Shown piece after piece: positions 7,394 through 14,762 of a stretch of 15,721 nucleotides of DNA; within the stretch, counting starts at the first letter, position 1, and the number at the start of each line of letters is the position of its first letter. The position numbers were made by a program, and so were the translations under genes. Source of the DNA: an uncultured Gammaproteobacteria bacterium (lineage in GTDB: Bacteria; Pseudomonadota; Gammaproteobacteria; SZUA-140). Location: assembly GCA_945787585.1 (NCBI GenBank), contig CALZIG010000102.1, positions 1-15,721 of the forward strand, given 5' to 3'. The notes beneath the pieces are model-generated. The model did not search any database, was not told the origin of the DNA, and worked only from the letters and a program-made list of their open reading frames with translations.

Positions 7394-8392
7394 ATGTACG
7401 AGTCATTTTATAACCTGCATGCCAAGCCGTTTCAGCTGAGCCCAAATGCGCGCTTTTTTTACAATAGCCGTGGCCATAAGCGTGGCATGTCTTACTTGCG
7501 TTACGGGATTACGCAGGGTGAAGGTTTTATTGTCATCATGGGGGATATTGGCACCGGCAAGACGACGCTGGTACAGAATATGTTCGATCATCTGACCGAG
7601 GATAATCTCGTTGCCGCCAAAATTGTGACGACGCAGTTAGAGGCCGATGACATGTTACGGATGGTCGCCTCTGCTTTTGATCTATCCCATGAAGGGCTCG
7701 ACAAGGCATCACTGTTAAAGGCGCTTGAAACCTTTTTTGTGGAACAGGCGCGCCTCGGTAAACGGGTTTTGCTAGTGATTGATGAGGTGCAGAATATCCC
7801 GCTTAAATCTCTGGAAGAGCTACGTATGCTGTCTAACTTTCAGGCCGGTGGCGCTGCGCTTTTGCAGATCTTTCTCCTCGGGCAGCGGGAGTTTGTTAAG
7901 ACCTTGCAGGCTGAAGGGCTGGAGCAGCTGCGCCAACGTGTGATTGCTTCCTATTATCTGAAGGCGCTTGAGCGCGATGAGGTTCAAGGGTATATCACTC
8001 ATCGACTGGAGGCTGCGGGATGGAAAAATGACCCCGAGTTTGATGCGTCAGCCTACGATGAAATTTTTGCCTATACCTTGGGTACACCAAGAAAAATCAA
8101 TACATTATGTGATCGACTGATGCTCTTTGGGTATCTCGAGGAGCTACATAAAATAGATAGTGAAGTCGTTAAAGCGGTGACCGCTGAGTTGCGGGGGGAG
8201 GTTACTTATGCGCCAGAGAACTCGGCTAGCCATGTGGATGGTCGGGCGGATAATCGCGCAGATAATAAGGTGAACCAGAAGATGATTGATGTGGAGCAAA
8301 GACTGTGCACATTAGAAGAAAAGGTCGAAGTGCTTGAGGGGGGATTGAAGTCGCATCAATCCAAATTGACTGGATTATGGCAATCAAAATGA
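7394..8392 (+). CDS. XrtA/PEP-CTERM locus-type AAA ATPase (ExeA-like)
   Basis: A 332-residue AAA ATPase matching the pattern of the exosortase A-associated secretion ATPase family (TIGR03015 type): MYESFYNLHAKPFQLSPNARF (opening MYESFYNLHAKPFQLSP), then Walker A GDIGTGKTT at 50-58, TQLEADD, Walker B VLLVIDEVQ with Asp130-Glu131, the strongly conserved LRMLSNFQAGG, and LEQLRQRVIASYYL. The ATPase part ends near residue 270. A polar linker with a small RADNRADN repeat follows, then a predicted coiled coil (about 296-325). Family members occur in loci that make and export exopolysaccharide alongside exosortase A, where they are thought to energise or regulate export; direct biochemistry is limited. 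Immediately after the stop another frame encodes a hydrophobic helix (see 8370-8462), so the true C-terminus may be longer. Cytoplasmic or peripheral at the inner membrane. Confidence 0.92.
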   Translation: MYESFYNLHAKPFQLSPNARFFYNSRGHKRGMSYLRYGITQGEGFIVIMGDIGTGKTTLVQNMFDHLTEDNLVAAKIVTTQLEADDMLRMVASAFDLSHEGLDKASLLKALETFFVEQARLGKRVLLVIDEVQNIPLKSLEELRMLSNFQAGGAALLQIFLLGQREFVKTLQAEGLEQLRQRVIASYYLKALERDEVQGYITHRLEAAGWKNDPEFDASAYDEIFAYTLGTPRKINTLCDRLMLFGYLEELHKIDSEVVKAVTAELRGEVTYAPENSASHVDGRADNRADNKVNQKMIDVEQRLCTLEEKVEVLEGGLKSHQSKLTGLWQSK

Positions 8393-8462
8393 GCATGGGG
8401 TGATCGCCTGGTGTGGAATTGCGTTAATTGTGGTAATTTCGATCAGCTTCGGATTGACGTAA
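8370..8462 (+). other. Out-of-frame membrane-helix tail after the ATPase
   Basis: The +1 frame relative to the ATPase is open from 8370 to a TAA at 8460. After a polar start (DYGNQNEHG) it encodes an uninterrupted hydrophobic stretch, VIAWCGIALIVVISISFG, of membrane-helix length. One base fewer in the AAAA run just before the ATPase TGA would fuse this helix to the coiled coil as a tail anchor. It could also be translated alone from the GTG at 8400 as a 20-residue peptide, or be chance. Confidence 0.35.
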
Positions 8463-8554
8463 GGCAGAGAGATTGATAGTGTAAACGAGTTCGTGTGCAT
8501 CCATAGTGATATGGTGTTTGGGGAGCACAATATAAAAATAAAAGGGTCCATTTT

Positions 8555-9205
8555 ATGATCAAGAAATCACGCATATTGATAGCACTTTTGGGGGGGCTGG
8601 CGTCACTGGTGCTAGTTAGTGGGGCGCATGCTGCTAAGGTAGGTGACCCAGTCGCCGGTGAAATGCAGGCTGGATTATGTGGCGGTTGCCACGGTGGTGA
8701 TGGCAACAGTCCTGACGCTACATTTCCTCGTCTTGCTGGGCAGTATGAAATGTATATCGTTAAGCAAATCAGAGACTTTCAGAAAGGCCATCGCGCCAAT
8801 AATGACACCATGGCGGGTATGGCGGCCATGGTAGCCTCTTTACAGGATGCCAAGGATATTGGTTCTTATTTTGCTGCACAGAAAATGGCGAAAAAACCGC
8901 TCGTACCTGTGGATAAGAAGCTAGCCGCTGAAGGTAAGAAATTGTTTTATGAAGGAAACCCAAAGACCGGTGTATATGGTTGTGTGAATTGCCATGGCGA
9001 TCGTGGTAAAGGGAAAGCGCCAAACATCGCGGTATTTCCAAGAATTGGTGGCCAGCATCGTGACTACATCATCAAGCAGCTGAAGGATTTTAAGAGCGGT
9101 GCACGCGCAAATGATCCCGCTGGAATGATGGGTGATATTGCGAAAAAGCTCTCGGATAGAGAGGTGAACGCCGCTGCTAATTACCTTTCGGCTCAATTAC
9201 CTTAA
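8555..9205 (+). CDS. Diheme cytochrome c4-type protein
   Basis: A 216-residue periplasmic electron carrier. Residues 1-27 are a signal peptide (MIKKSR, hydrophobic core, cleavage after AHA). The mature protein is two similar cytochrome domains, each with a CxxCH heme site: CGGCHGGDG near residue 48 and CVNCHGDRG near 147. Each is followed by PRLAGQ or PRIGGQ, then YIVKQIRDFQKG or YIIKQLKDFKSG, and Met-rich axial-ligand segments (DTMAGMAAM; PAGMMGDIA). This internal duplication and the length match cytochrome c4, which passes electrons to terminal oxidases such as cbb3. It has its own 162-base upstream gap, with AAAAGGG about 7 bases before the ATG as a modest ribosome binding site, and ends before a strong terminator, so it looks monocistronic. 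Confidence 0.95.
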   Translation: MIKKSRILIALLGGLASLVLVSGAHAAKVGDPVAGEMQAGLCGGCHGGDGNSPDATFPRLAGQYEMYIVKQIRDFQKGHRANNDTMAGMAAMVASLQDAKDIGSYFAAQKMAKKPLVPVDKKLAAEGKKLFYEGNPKTGVYGCVNCHGDRGKGKAPNIAVFPRIGGQHRDYIIKQLKDFKSGARANDPAGMMGDIAKKLSDREVNAAANYLSAQLP

Positions 9206-9257
9206 TTTATTTAGGTGGTAGTGCCTGATTTCGGTCAGGTGAGCAGTGGAAGCAAAG

Positions 9258-9293
9258 AAAAACGGTAGGCTGCTGCAGCCTACCGTTTTTTTT
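9258..9293. terminator. Bidirectional intrinsic terminator
   Basis: A perfect 10-base stem (CGGTAGGCTG, loop CTG, CAGCCTACCG at 9263-9285) is flanked by an A-run on the left and eight T on the right. It can end cytochrome c4 transcripts rightward and the arg/ABC transcript leftward. It marks the border between the two convergent units. Confidence 0.92.
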
Positions 9294-9359
9294 GTTTGAA
9301 AGGTTGGGTGTTACGTAGCCGCCAGGGGGCAGTTTTCCTGCGGTGTCAGGCTTGCCTGT

Positions 9360-10406
9360 TTACGATGCTGGAAATGCGACCAGGTGGTCTGCAGCGATGC
9401 GAATCCCAACTTGTTCACCCACCGCGTGGTGGTGGTGACTTGGAAATAGTGAAAGCACCCGGCTGCCGTTGGGTAGCTTCAATGTGTACATAATTTCGGC
9501 CCCTTTGAAGGCCTTATCGACAACTTCAGCGCGTAGGCCACTATCGCTCTCGGGGAGGATATCGTCGGGTCGAATCAGCACCTCGACATCTGAATGGAGG
9601 GGCCATGGGTAGGCACGGTCGCCCTGAATTTCACCGATATCAGTTTTGACCAAATTGGGTGCGAGCAGCGTCCCCTTGATGAAAATGCCCTGCCCGATAA
9701 AATTGGCGACGAAGCGACTGGTGGGTTCGTGGTAGAGATTGAACGGGGTATCCCACTGGAGGATATGCCCTTCATTCATGACGCCAACCATGTCACCTAG
9801 CGCAAAGGCCTCGTGTTGATCGTGAGTGACCAACAAAGCGGTAATGCCCTGACTTTTTAGAATATTACGGATCTCAAGCCCCAGTTTTTCTCGTAGATCG
9901 ATATCGAGATTGGAGAACGGCTCGTCGAGCAGTAACAGGTCGGGTTTTGATGCGATGGCTCGTGCCAGCGCAATACGTTGCTGTTGTCCTCCTGAGAGCT
10001 CGTGTGGGTAGCGTCTGCCGAAACCCTCAAGATTGACCAGTGCCAGGAGTTCATCGGCGCGTTGCTGCTTCTCAGCTTTATTCATATCGCGCAGGCCAAA
10101 GGTGATGTTGTTGTACACATTGAGATGTGGAAACAGGGCGTAATCCTGAAATACCATCCCCAGTTTGCGTTTCTCTGGCGCGAGCATATTGCTGGGAGTG
10201 GAGACCTGCCTATCGCGCAGTGTGATACTGCCGTGATGGATAGGTTCAAGGCCGGCGATCGCCCGTAGTGCGGTTGTTTTTCCGCAACCACTGGGGCCGA
10301 GCAGGCAGGAGATATCTCCTTGATTAACATGAAATGAGAGCTCACGAATGATCGCCTGGCCCTGGTAGTGGCACTCAATGTTTTTAATGTCGAGTAGGGC
10401 GCTCAT
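9360..10406 (-). CDS. ABC transporter ATP-binding protein, FbpC/CUT1-like
   Basis: A 348-residue nucleotide-binding subunit. In order: Walker A GPSGCGKTT, Q-loop MVFQDYALFPHL, signature LSGGQQQRIALARA, Walker B LLLLDEPFSNLD, H-loop LLVTHDQHEAFALGD, then a C-terminal TOBE-type regulatory region. The pattern is that of ferric iron (FbpC/AfuC), spermidine/putrescine (PotA) or CUT1 sugar importers; FbpC-like is favoured by YALFPHLNVYNNI and overall length. No permease or binding-protein gene is in the window, so the substrate is open. I chose the ATG at 10406 (MSALLDIKN); a GTG at 10421 would add five residues and overlap the argF end by 8 bases. It is the last gene of the argD-argF unit, 7 bases after argF, and stops ahead of the bidirectional terminator. 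Confidence 0.93.
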   Translation of the reverse strand: MSALLDIKNIECHYQGQAIIRELSFHVNQGDISCLLGPSGCGKTTALRAIAGLEPIHHGSITLRDRQVSTPSNMLAPEKRKLGMVFQDYALFPHLNVYNNITFGLRDMNKAEKQQRADELLALVNLEGFGRRYPHELSGGQQQRIALARAIASKPDLLLLDEPFSNLDIDLREKLGLEIRNILKSQGITALLVTHDQHEAFALGDMVGVMNEGHILQWDTPFNLYHEPTSRFVANFIGQGIFIKGTLLAPNLVKTDIGEIQGDRAYPWPLHSDVEVLIRPDDILPESDSGLRAEVVDKAFKGAEIMYTLKLPNGSRVLSLFPSHHHHAVGEQVGIRIAADHLVAFPAS

Positions 10407-10413
10407 CTGATGT

Positions 10414-11322
10414 TTAAGCACTTAATTTAAGTAGAAACTCGATCAGCGCCTTCTGCGCATGCAGGCGATTTTCCGCCTCATCCCATACCACGCTCTGGCG
10501 TCCGTCAATGACCTCCGCGCTGACCTCTTCGCCGCGATGTGCCGGCAGACAGTGCATAAATAGGGCGTCCTTGTCAGCGGCAGCCATGAGGTGGCTGTTG
10601 ACCTGGTACGCCTTGAAGTCGAGGATGCGTTTGCTGCTTTCTTCTTCCTGGCCCATGCTGGCCCATACGTCGGTAACGATGAGATCCGCTCCGCTGGCCG
10701 CTTCGAGCGGGTCATGAGTGAGTGTGACGCAGTCCTGATGTGACGCAAGCAGTGTGGCATCGGGGGTGTAGCCCGGCGGCGATGCGATACGTAACTGAAA
10801 GCCAAATTGACGCGCGGCATTAATATAAGAGTGGCACATATTGTTGCCGTCGCCGATCCATGCCACCTGTTTGCCGCGAATACTGCCGCGCTGTTCGTAC
10901 CAGGTCTGCATATCCGCGAGGAGCTGGCAGGGGTGATACATATCAGACAGGGCGTTGATCACCGGGACCTGAGAATGGGCGGCGAAGGTAACCAGGGTCT
11001 CGTGGGCATAGGTGCGAATCATAATAAGATCGACCATGCGCGATAGCACGCGGGCGGTATCTTCAACCGGCTCGCCGCGGCCAAACTGCGTATCACGTGG
11101 CGAGAGGAAGATCGCACTGCCGCCGAAGTGAGCCATGCCCGCTTCGAACGAGACGCGGGTACGGGTGGACGACTTTTCAAACAGCATGCCGAGCACTTTG
11201 CCGCGGAATGGCTCATAGCTTTCGCCATTAGCCCGCATCCGTTTTAATTCGATGGCGCGCTGTATTAACGTCTCCAGTTCGGCCGGCGTCAGGTCATTCA
11301 GGGTGAGGAAATGGCGAATCAT
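10414..11322 (-). CDS. argF: Ornithine carbamoyltransferase
   Basis: A 302-residue cytoplasmic enzyme that makes citrulline from ornithine and carbamoyl phosphate in arginine synthesis. The carbamoyl phosphate site is [10 protein letters not shown] with the following EAGMAHFGG; the HPCQ motif is in [13 protein letters not shown]; the ornithine-binding [12 protein letters not shown] lies near the C-terminus with its Cys. Size and motifs are those of anabolic ArgF rather than the longer catabolic ArcB or the aspartate enzyme PyrB. Its ATG overlaps the argD stop by four bases (ATGA), indicating translational coupling. Base composition here is visibly richer in G+C than the NRPS region, as expected for a core gene. 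Confidence 0.97.
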   Translation of the reverse strand: MIRHFLTLNDLTPAELETLIQRAIELKRMRANGESYEPFRGKVLGMLFEKSSTRTRVSFEAGMAHFGGSAIFLSPRDTQFGRGEPVEDTARVLSRMVDLIMIRTYAHETLVTFAAHSQVPVINALSDMYHPCQLLADMQTWYEQRGSIRGKQVAWIGDGNNMCHSYINAARQFGFQLRIASPPGYTPDATLLASHQDCVTLTHDPLEAASGADLIVTDVWASMGQEEESSKRILDFKAYQVNSHLMAAADKDALFMHCLPAHRGEEVSAEVIDGRQSVVWDEAENRLHAQKALIEFLLKLSA

Positions 11323-12521
11323 AATGGGGCTTCTTTTTTGAGGAATGTTGTCACGATTGTCTTCAGACGCGCCACGATCTCATCCGCCTCTTCATCGCTG
11401 ATGATCAGGGGTGGTAGAAGACGAATCACGTTGTCGGCCTGAATGCTGATCAGCAGACCTGCTTCAAGGGCATCCTTGAGCAGCACACCACATGGGCGAT
11501 CAAGTTCAACGCCGATCATGAGCCCTTTACCTCGAATGGCGGCTACGCCCGTTTCCTCGGCAAACGCCTGTGTCAGGTTTGTGCGGAGGCGCTCGCCGAG
11601 TTGCTCGGCACGTGCAGCAAGCTGTTCTTTTTCCATTGTCTGAAGCACGGTCAGCGCGACGCTACAGGCCAGCGGATTCCCCCCAAAGGTAGAGCCGTGG
11701 TTACCCGCCTGCAATACATTGGTCGCCGGGCCTGAAACCAGGCATGCGCCAATCGGGAAGCCGTTGCCGAGCCCTTTGGCAAGCGTGACGACATCTGGCC
11801 GAATATCACTGTGTTGCCATGCAAACCATTTGCCGGTGCGACAGATGCCGGTCTGAACCTCATCTAGCATCATCAACCAGCCATACTCATCGCAGAGTTC
11901 ACGTACTGCCGTGAGGTAGTGGTCATCGGGCACATTGATGCCGCCTTCGCCCTGAATGGGTTCGACTAGAATCGCCACAGTATCACCGCTGTTTTTAGCG
12001 ATCTCGCGGAGCTCATCGATGTCGTTAAATTTAGCGCGCACAAAGCCCTGAACTAGTGGCTCAAAGCCGGCCTGCACCTTACGGCTACCGCTGGCCGAGA
12101 GGGTGGCGAGGGTGCGCCCGTGAAAGCTCCCTTCGGTGACCACCACGGTGGGGGTGGTGATGTCCTTATTGTGCCCATAAAGCCGGGCAATCTTGATCGC
12201 AGCCTCGCAGGACTCGGCACCAGAATTGGTAAAGAAGGCCTGCTCCATGCCAGAAAGGCGCATCAGTTGATCGGCCAGCTGCTGTTGCTGTGGGATGTGG
12301 TAAAGGTTGCTGGTGTGGATCAGTGTGCTGCCCTGTTGAGCGAGTGTCGCGGCAACGGCCGGGTGGGCGTGCCCCAGCCCACAGACGCCGATGCCGCTCA
12401 GTGCATCGAGGTAACGCTGGTCATGGGTATCCCACAGCCAGGCGCCTTCACCTTTTTTAAAGGTGACTGGCAGACGTGCGTAGGTCGGCATAATTGAATC
12501 AGGCATGGTTAAATTCTTCAT
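11319..12521 (-). CDS. argD: Acetylornithine aminotransferase
   Basis: A 400-residue class III PLP aminotransferase that forms N-acetylornithine from N-acetylglutamate semialdehyde and glutamate; enzymes of this type can also act in lysine synthesis. Seen: the N-terminal [20 protein letters not shown] and [66 protein letters not shown] with the PLP-contacting Asp, [11 protein letters not shown] with the PLP Lys, and [20 protein letters not shown] at 12521 is preferred; a further upstream GTG at 12566 would add an atypical 15 residues, and an ATG at 12506 is also possible. It is first in the leftward argD-argF-ABC ATPase operon. Confidence 0.95.
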   Translation of the reverse strand: MKNLTMPDSIMPTYARLPVTFKKGEGAWLWDTHDQRYLDALSGIGVCGLGHAHPAVAATLAQQGSTLIHTSNLYHIPQQQQLADQLMRLSGMEQAFFTNSGAESCEAAIKIARLYGHNKDITTPTVVVTEGSFHGRTLATLSASGSRKVQAGFEPLVQGFVRAKFNDIDELREIAKNSGDTVAILVEPIQGEGGINVPDDHYLTAVRELCDEYGWLMMLDEVQTGICRTGKWFAWQHSDIRPDVVTLAKGLGNGFPIGACLVSGPATNVLQAGNHGSTFGGNPLACSVALTVLQTMEKEQLAARAEQLGERLRTNLTQAFAEETGVAAIRGKGLMIGVELDRPCGVLLKDALEAGLLISIQADNVIRLLPPLIISDEEADEIVARLKTIVTTFLKKEAPL

Positions 12522-12594
12522 ATTCCATAAAGCAAAAAGGCAGCCAGTGATTATGCCGGCCGCCACTTTCGTAGCAAACGAGAAAGTATAGCGG

Positions 12595-12622
12595 ATTTTA
12601 CTGTTTCGGAAAGTATGTACCT
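12595..12622 (-). promoter_or_regulatory. Possible argD promoter
   Basis: On the minus strand, TTTCCG and TATACT are separated by 16 bases. The -10 box is good and the -35 box weak. Position before argD is appropriate. Confidence 0.35.
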
Positions 12623-12878
12623 ACGATAAATACCCCTGTTTTTTCGATGGTGGGGTAGTTGCGGCTGAATCAAATATTTCATTTTTATAGGTAAATAGCC
12701 GATATATCATTTACGGGTCAGGTTGAGATCATGGGTGACATGCGCACCGTTTTCTCATCAGAGAACAGTTTATTGCCTCAATAATAGCGAAATAACAAGT
12801 TTAACTTAATGATATTTATTAATTATTCCGTAATCGGGTGTTTTTTAGGTATCAATTCGATATAAAAAACTTCTTAAT

Positions 12879-12884
12879 GAAGGA
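12879..12884 (+). promoter_or_regulatory. Ribosome binding site deciding the start at 12893
   Basis: GAAGGA lies 8 bases before the ATG at 12893, whereas the ATG at 12884 overlaps this sequence and cannot use it. The shorter start (MSGEAVV) is therefore preferred. Confidence 0.7.
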
Positions 12885-12892
12885 TGGTCAAT

Positions 12893-14083
12893 ATGAGCGG
12901 TGAGGCAGTTGTGCAGCCCCTGAAAACTCCAGATAAAAATCAAATCCCTGAAACCGTTGATCTCAGCGTATTTGAGCCTTTTACTGCTTTTACGGCTGAA
13001 ATGCTGGAATCGATCGCGAATGAAGCCACGGTTGAGCGCTTGCCACCGGGGCGACGTATTTTCAATCAAGGGGATATGGATGGTAAGAGTGTCTTTTTAC
13101 TCTCCGGTCAAATTGCATTGATTGCGGAAGGGCATCCCGCGATTACTATCAAGGCGGGCAGTAATGAGGCGTTGGAGGCAGTCGCAGATAGCAAGCCCCG
13201 AGAGGTGACGGCATTGGCCAGGAGTAGTGTGACACTGCTTTCCGTGGCGACTGAGCTGCTCTATAAGCTGAATAAAACGACACCGATGGTCGCTGTTAAT
13301 AAAACAGATCGGATGGAGAGCAGTAAAGATAATCGTTCAAGATCGGCACGCATTGAGTGGGTGTTAAATTCCCCACTTTTTTTCCGCCTGCCAAGTCCGC
13401 ATGTGCAGGTGTTGACCCGTCGTTTAGAAGAGATCTGCGTAAAAGCGGGTGAAGCCGTGGTGAAAGAAGGCGATGAGGGTGATTTTTATTATGTGATTAC
13501 AAAGGGTAGCTGCGTGGTGACCCGCTCTATTAAGGGAACCGATAAAAAGAGCCGCCTGGCGGAACTGGGTATTGGGCGCGGATTTGGCGAGAGTGCGTTG
13601 ATTGGCGATACCCCGCACAGTAGCACCGTGACAATGCTGGAAGATGGCGCACTGGTGCGTATTCCCAAGAGTGAGTTTATGACACTGCTGGTAACCCCTT
13701 ACATCAAACGGGTGTCATATGAGCAGATGTTGATGATGCAGGATGAGGGCGCGGTGTTACTGGATGTTCGAATCCATTCGGCATTTGAAAAAATGAGCCT
13801 GCGAGGCAGTATCAACTTGCCGCTGGCGACGTTGTGGAAGGCGGCATCCATTCTTGATAAGAGTAAAGAGTATGTAGTCTGTTGTGATATTGGCAAGCGC
13901 AGCACGATAGCGGCGTTTTTAATGGCACAGCAAGGGCTCAATGCCCGCATTCTTGAGGGAGGATTGCAAAATCTGCAAGAGCAGGATGATGGCTTGAGTG
14001 TTATCTCAAAATGTCTGGATGATGCAGATGCTGAAAACGAATTGCAACGTGAGCTGGTGAAAGAAAACGAACCCGATTTTTAA
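12893..14083 (+). CDS. Double cNMP-binding-like plus rhodanese protein
   Basis: A 396-residue cytoplasmic protein with three domains. Residues about 15-130 are a first cyclic-nucleotide-binding-type beta roll (FEPFTAFTAEMLESIA, LPPGRRIFNQGD, VFLLSGQIAL). Residues about 150-270 are a second (SPLFFRLPSPHVQVL, VKEGDEGDFYYVITKGSC, FGESALIGDTPHSSTV). Residues about 280-370 are a rhodanese domain with the six-residue active loop starting at Cys331 (CDIGKRS) and LLDVRIHSAFEKMSLRGSINLP at its start (LLDVRIHSAF then SINLPL). In the second phosphate-binding cassette the Arg that usually contacts the cyclic phosphate is His242; in the first the cassette is poorly conserved though PR remains. There is no HTH or kinase domain. 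Likely a sensor that couples ligand or protein binding to sulfur transfer; homologues exist in gammaproteobacteria but function is not established. Monocistronic and divergent from argD. Confidence 0.9.
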   Translation: MSGEAVVQPLKTPDKNQIPETVDLSVFEPFTAFTAEMLESIANEATVERLPPGRRIFNQGDMDGKSVFLLSGQIALIAEGHPAITIKAGSNEALEAVADSKPREVTALARSSVTLLSVATELLYKLNKTTPMVAVNKTDRMESSKDNRSRSARIEWVLNSPLFFRLPSPHVQVLTRRLEEICVKAGEAVVKEGDEGDFYYVITKGSCVVTRSIKGTDKKSRLAELGIGRGFGESALIGDTPHSSTVTMLEDGALVRIPKSEFMTLLVTPYIKRVSYEQMLMMQDEGAVLLDVRIHSAFEKMSLRGSINLPLATLWKAASILDKSKEYVVCCDIGKRSTIAAFLMAQQGLNARILEGGLQNLQEQDDGLSVISKCLDDADAENELQRELVKENEPDF

Positions 14084-14149
14084 TTACGAGTGGCAGGGAT
14101 ATACGCAAGACTCTAGTGCTTAATTAGCAGTATATTGATGGTCTGAACG

Positions 14150-14695
14150 CTATATTTTAAGGGTAATCGTCTTTAAAATCATCCGTTGAATGGATGCGTC
14201 ACTATTGATTTTTGAGATCTCATCAAGGGTAAACCACCTGACGTCGTTTGATTCATCGGATACCGCAGGTGTTGCATCGAGTTCCGCTTCAAACAGATAA
14301 CGAATGTCATAATGTTGATGTTCTGCTTCTTTCTTATTGGCTGGAATGACGTGAATATCAAGATCAAAAATGGCATCACTGACGATCTTAAGATCTGAGA
14401 TGCCAGTCTCTTCCTGCGCCTCACGCAGGGCGCTATTGAGTATATCAAGCTCCTCTTCAATATGGCCGCCGGGCTGTAACCATCGATCAAGTTTCTTGTG
14501 GTGAAGCATCAGCGCATGGCTACATGCTGGATTGATGATCCATGCAGAGCCAGTAACATGGCCTGTCGTCAGCGTTCTTTTGTAGAAATCATGATGACGC
14601 TCCACAAACGAAAGCATGGCCTGTTGGTGGGATGCCTCGGTGTCATCAAGTGGCGTGACTGCTGCGATTTGTCTGAGGTGTAGGGCTTGATTCAT
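14150..14695 (-). CDS. Nudix hydrolase
   Basis: A 181-residue Nudix-fold protein. The Nudix helix region is GGHIEEELDILNSALREAQEETGI. Written short: GGHIEEEL, seven residues, then REAQEETGI, which supplies the metal-binding Glu residues of REUxEExGU. In the consensus G-x5-E-x7-REUxEExGU the first Glu is Leu here, although Glu is the residue just before it. The N-terminal part (DFYKRTLTTGHVTGSAWII) and HHKKLDRWLQPGGH place it with the Nudix proteins that keep a short helical N-terminal region; substrates of that group are largely unassigned. It converges with the cNMP/rhodanese gene (66-base gap) and lies downstream of sodB on the same strand, 67 bases after its stop. No clear ribosome binding site precedes the ATG. 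Confidence 0.9.
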   Translation of the reverse strand: MNQALHLRQIAAVTPLDDTEASHQQAMLSFVERHHDFYKRTLTTGHVTGSAWIINPACSHALMLHHKKLDRWLQPGGHIEEELDILNSALREAQEETGISDLKIVSDAIFDLDIHVIPANKKEAEHQHYDIRYLFEAELDATPAVSDESNDVRWFTLDEISKINSDASIQRMILKTITLKI

Positions 14696-14722
14696 AACGA
14701 TGTAAACGAATGAGCATTGAGG

Positions 14723-14754
14723 ACAGGGAAGGCGTACTGCCTCCCCTGTTTTTT
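14723..14754 (+). terminator. Hairpin with T-run between sodB and the Nudix gene
   Basis: ACAGGGAAGGC and GCCTCCCCTGT form an 11-base stem with one G-T type mismatch around the loop GTACT, followed by six T on the plus strand. As an intrinsic terminator it points rightward, against any transcription entering sodB antisense. On the minus strand the same hairpin sits 9 bases after the sodB stop but lacks a following T-run. Confidence 0.6.
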
Positions 14755-14762
14755 AGTGTTGC

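Larger units (their letters stand above)
12522..12892. other. Divergent intergenic region, about 370 bases
   Basis: This AT-rich gap holds the promoters of leftward argD and rightward cNMP/rhodanese gene. For argD, TATACT on the minus strand (12595-12600) with TTTCCG 16 bases further upstream is a fair sigma-70 pair, about 75 bases from the start codon. For the rightward gene, GATATAAA at 12859-12866 is a possible -10 box without a clear -35. No ORF, RNA gene or clear repeat is visible. Confidence 0.5.

Noticed and set aside
8511-8526. GG-N10-GC arrangement TGGTGTTTGGGGAGCA before cytochrome c4
   Set aside because: Spacing is right but almost nothing else matches the RpoN consensus.
9224-9239. 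CCTGA...TCAGG hairpin after cytochrome c4
   Set aside because: Only a 5-base stem and no T-run; the strong terminator lies just beyond it.
12666-12681. ArgR box-like TGAATCAAATATTTCA upstream of argD
   Set aside because: Half-sites resemble the ARG box but the spacing is two bases too long and one half has a mismatch; AT-rich DNA gives such matches easily.
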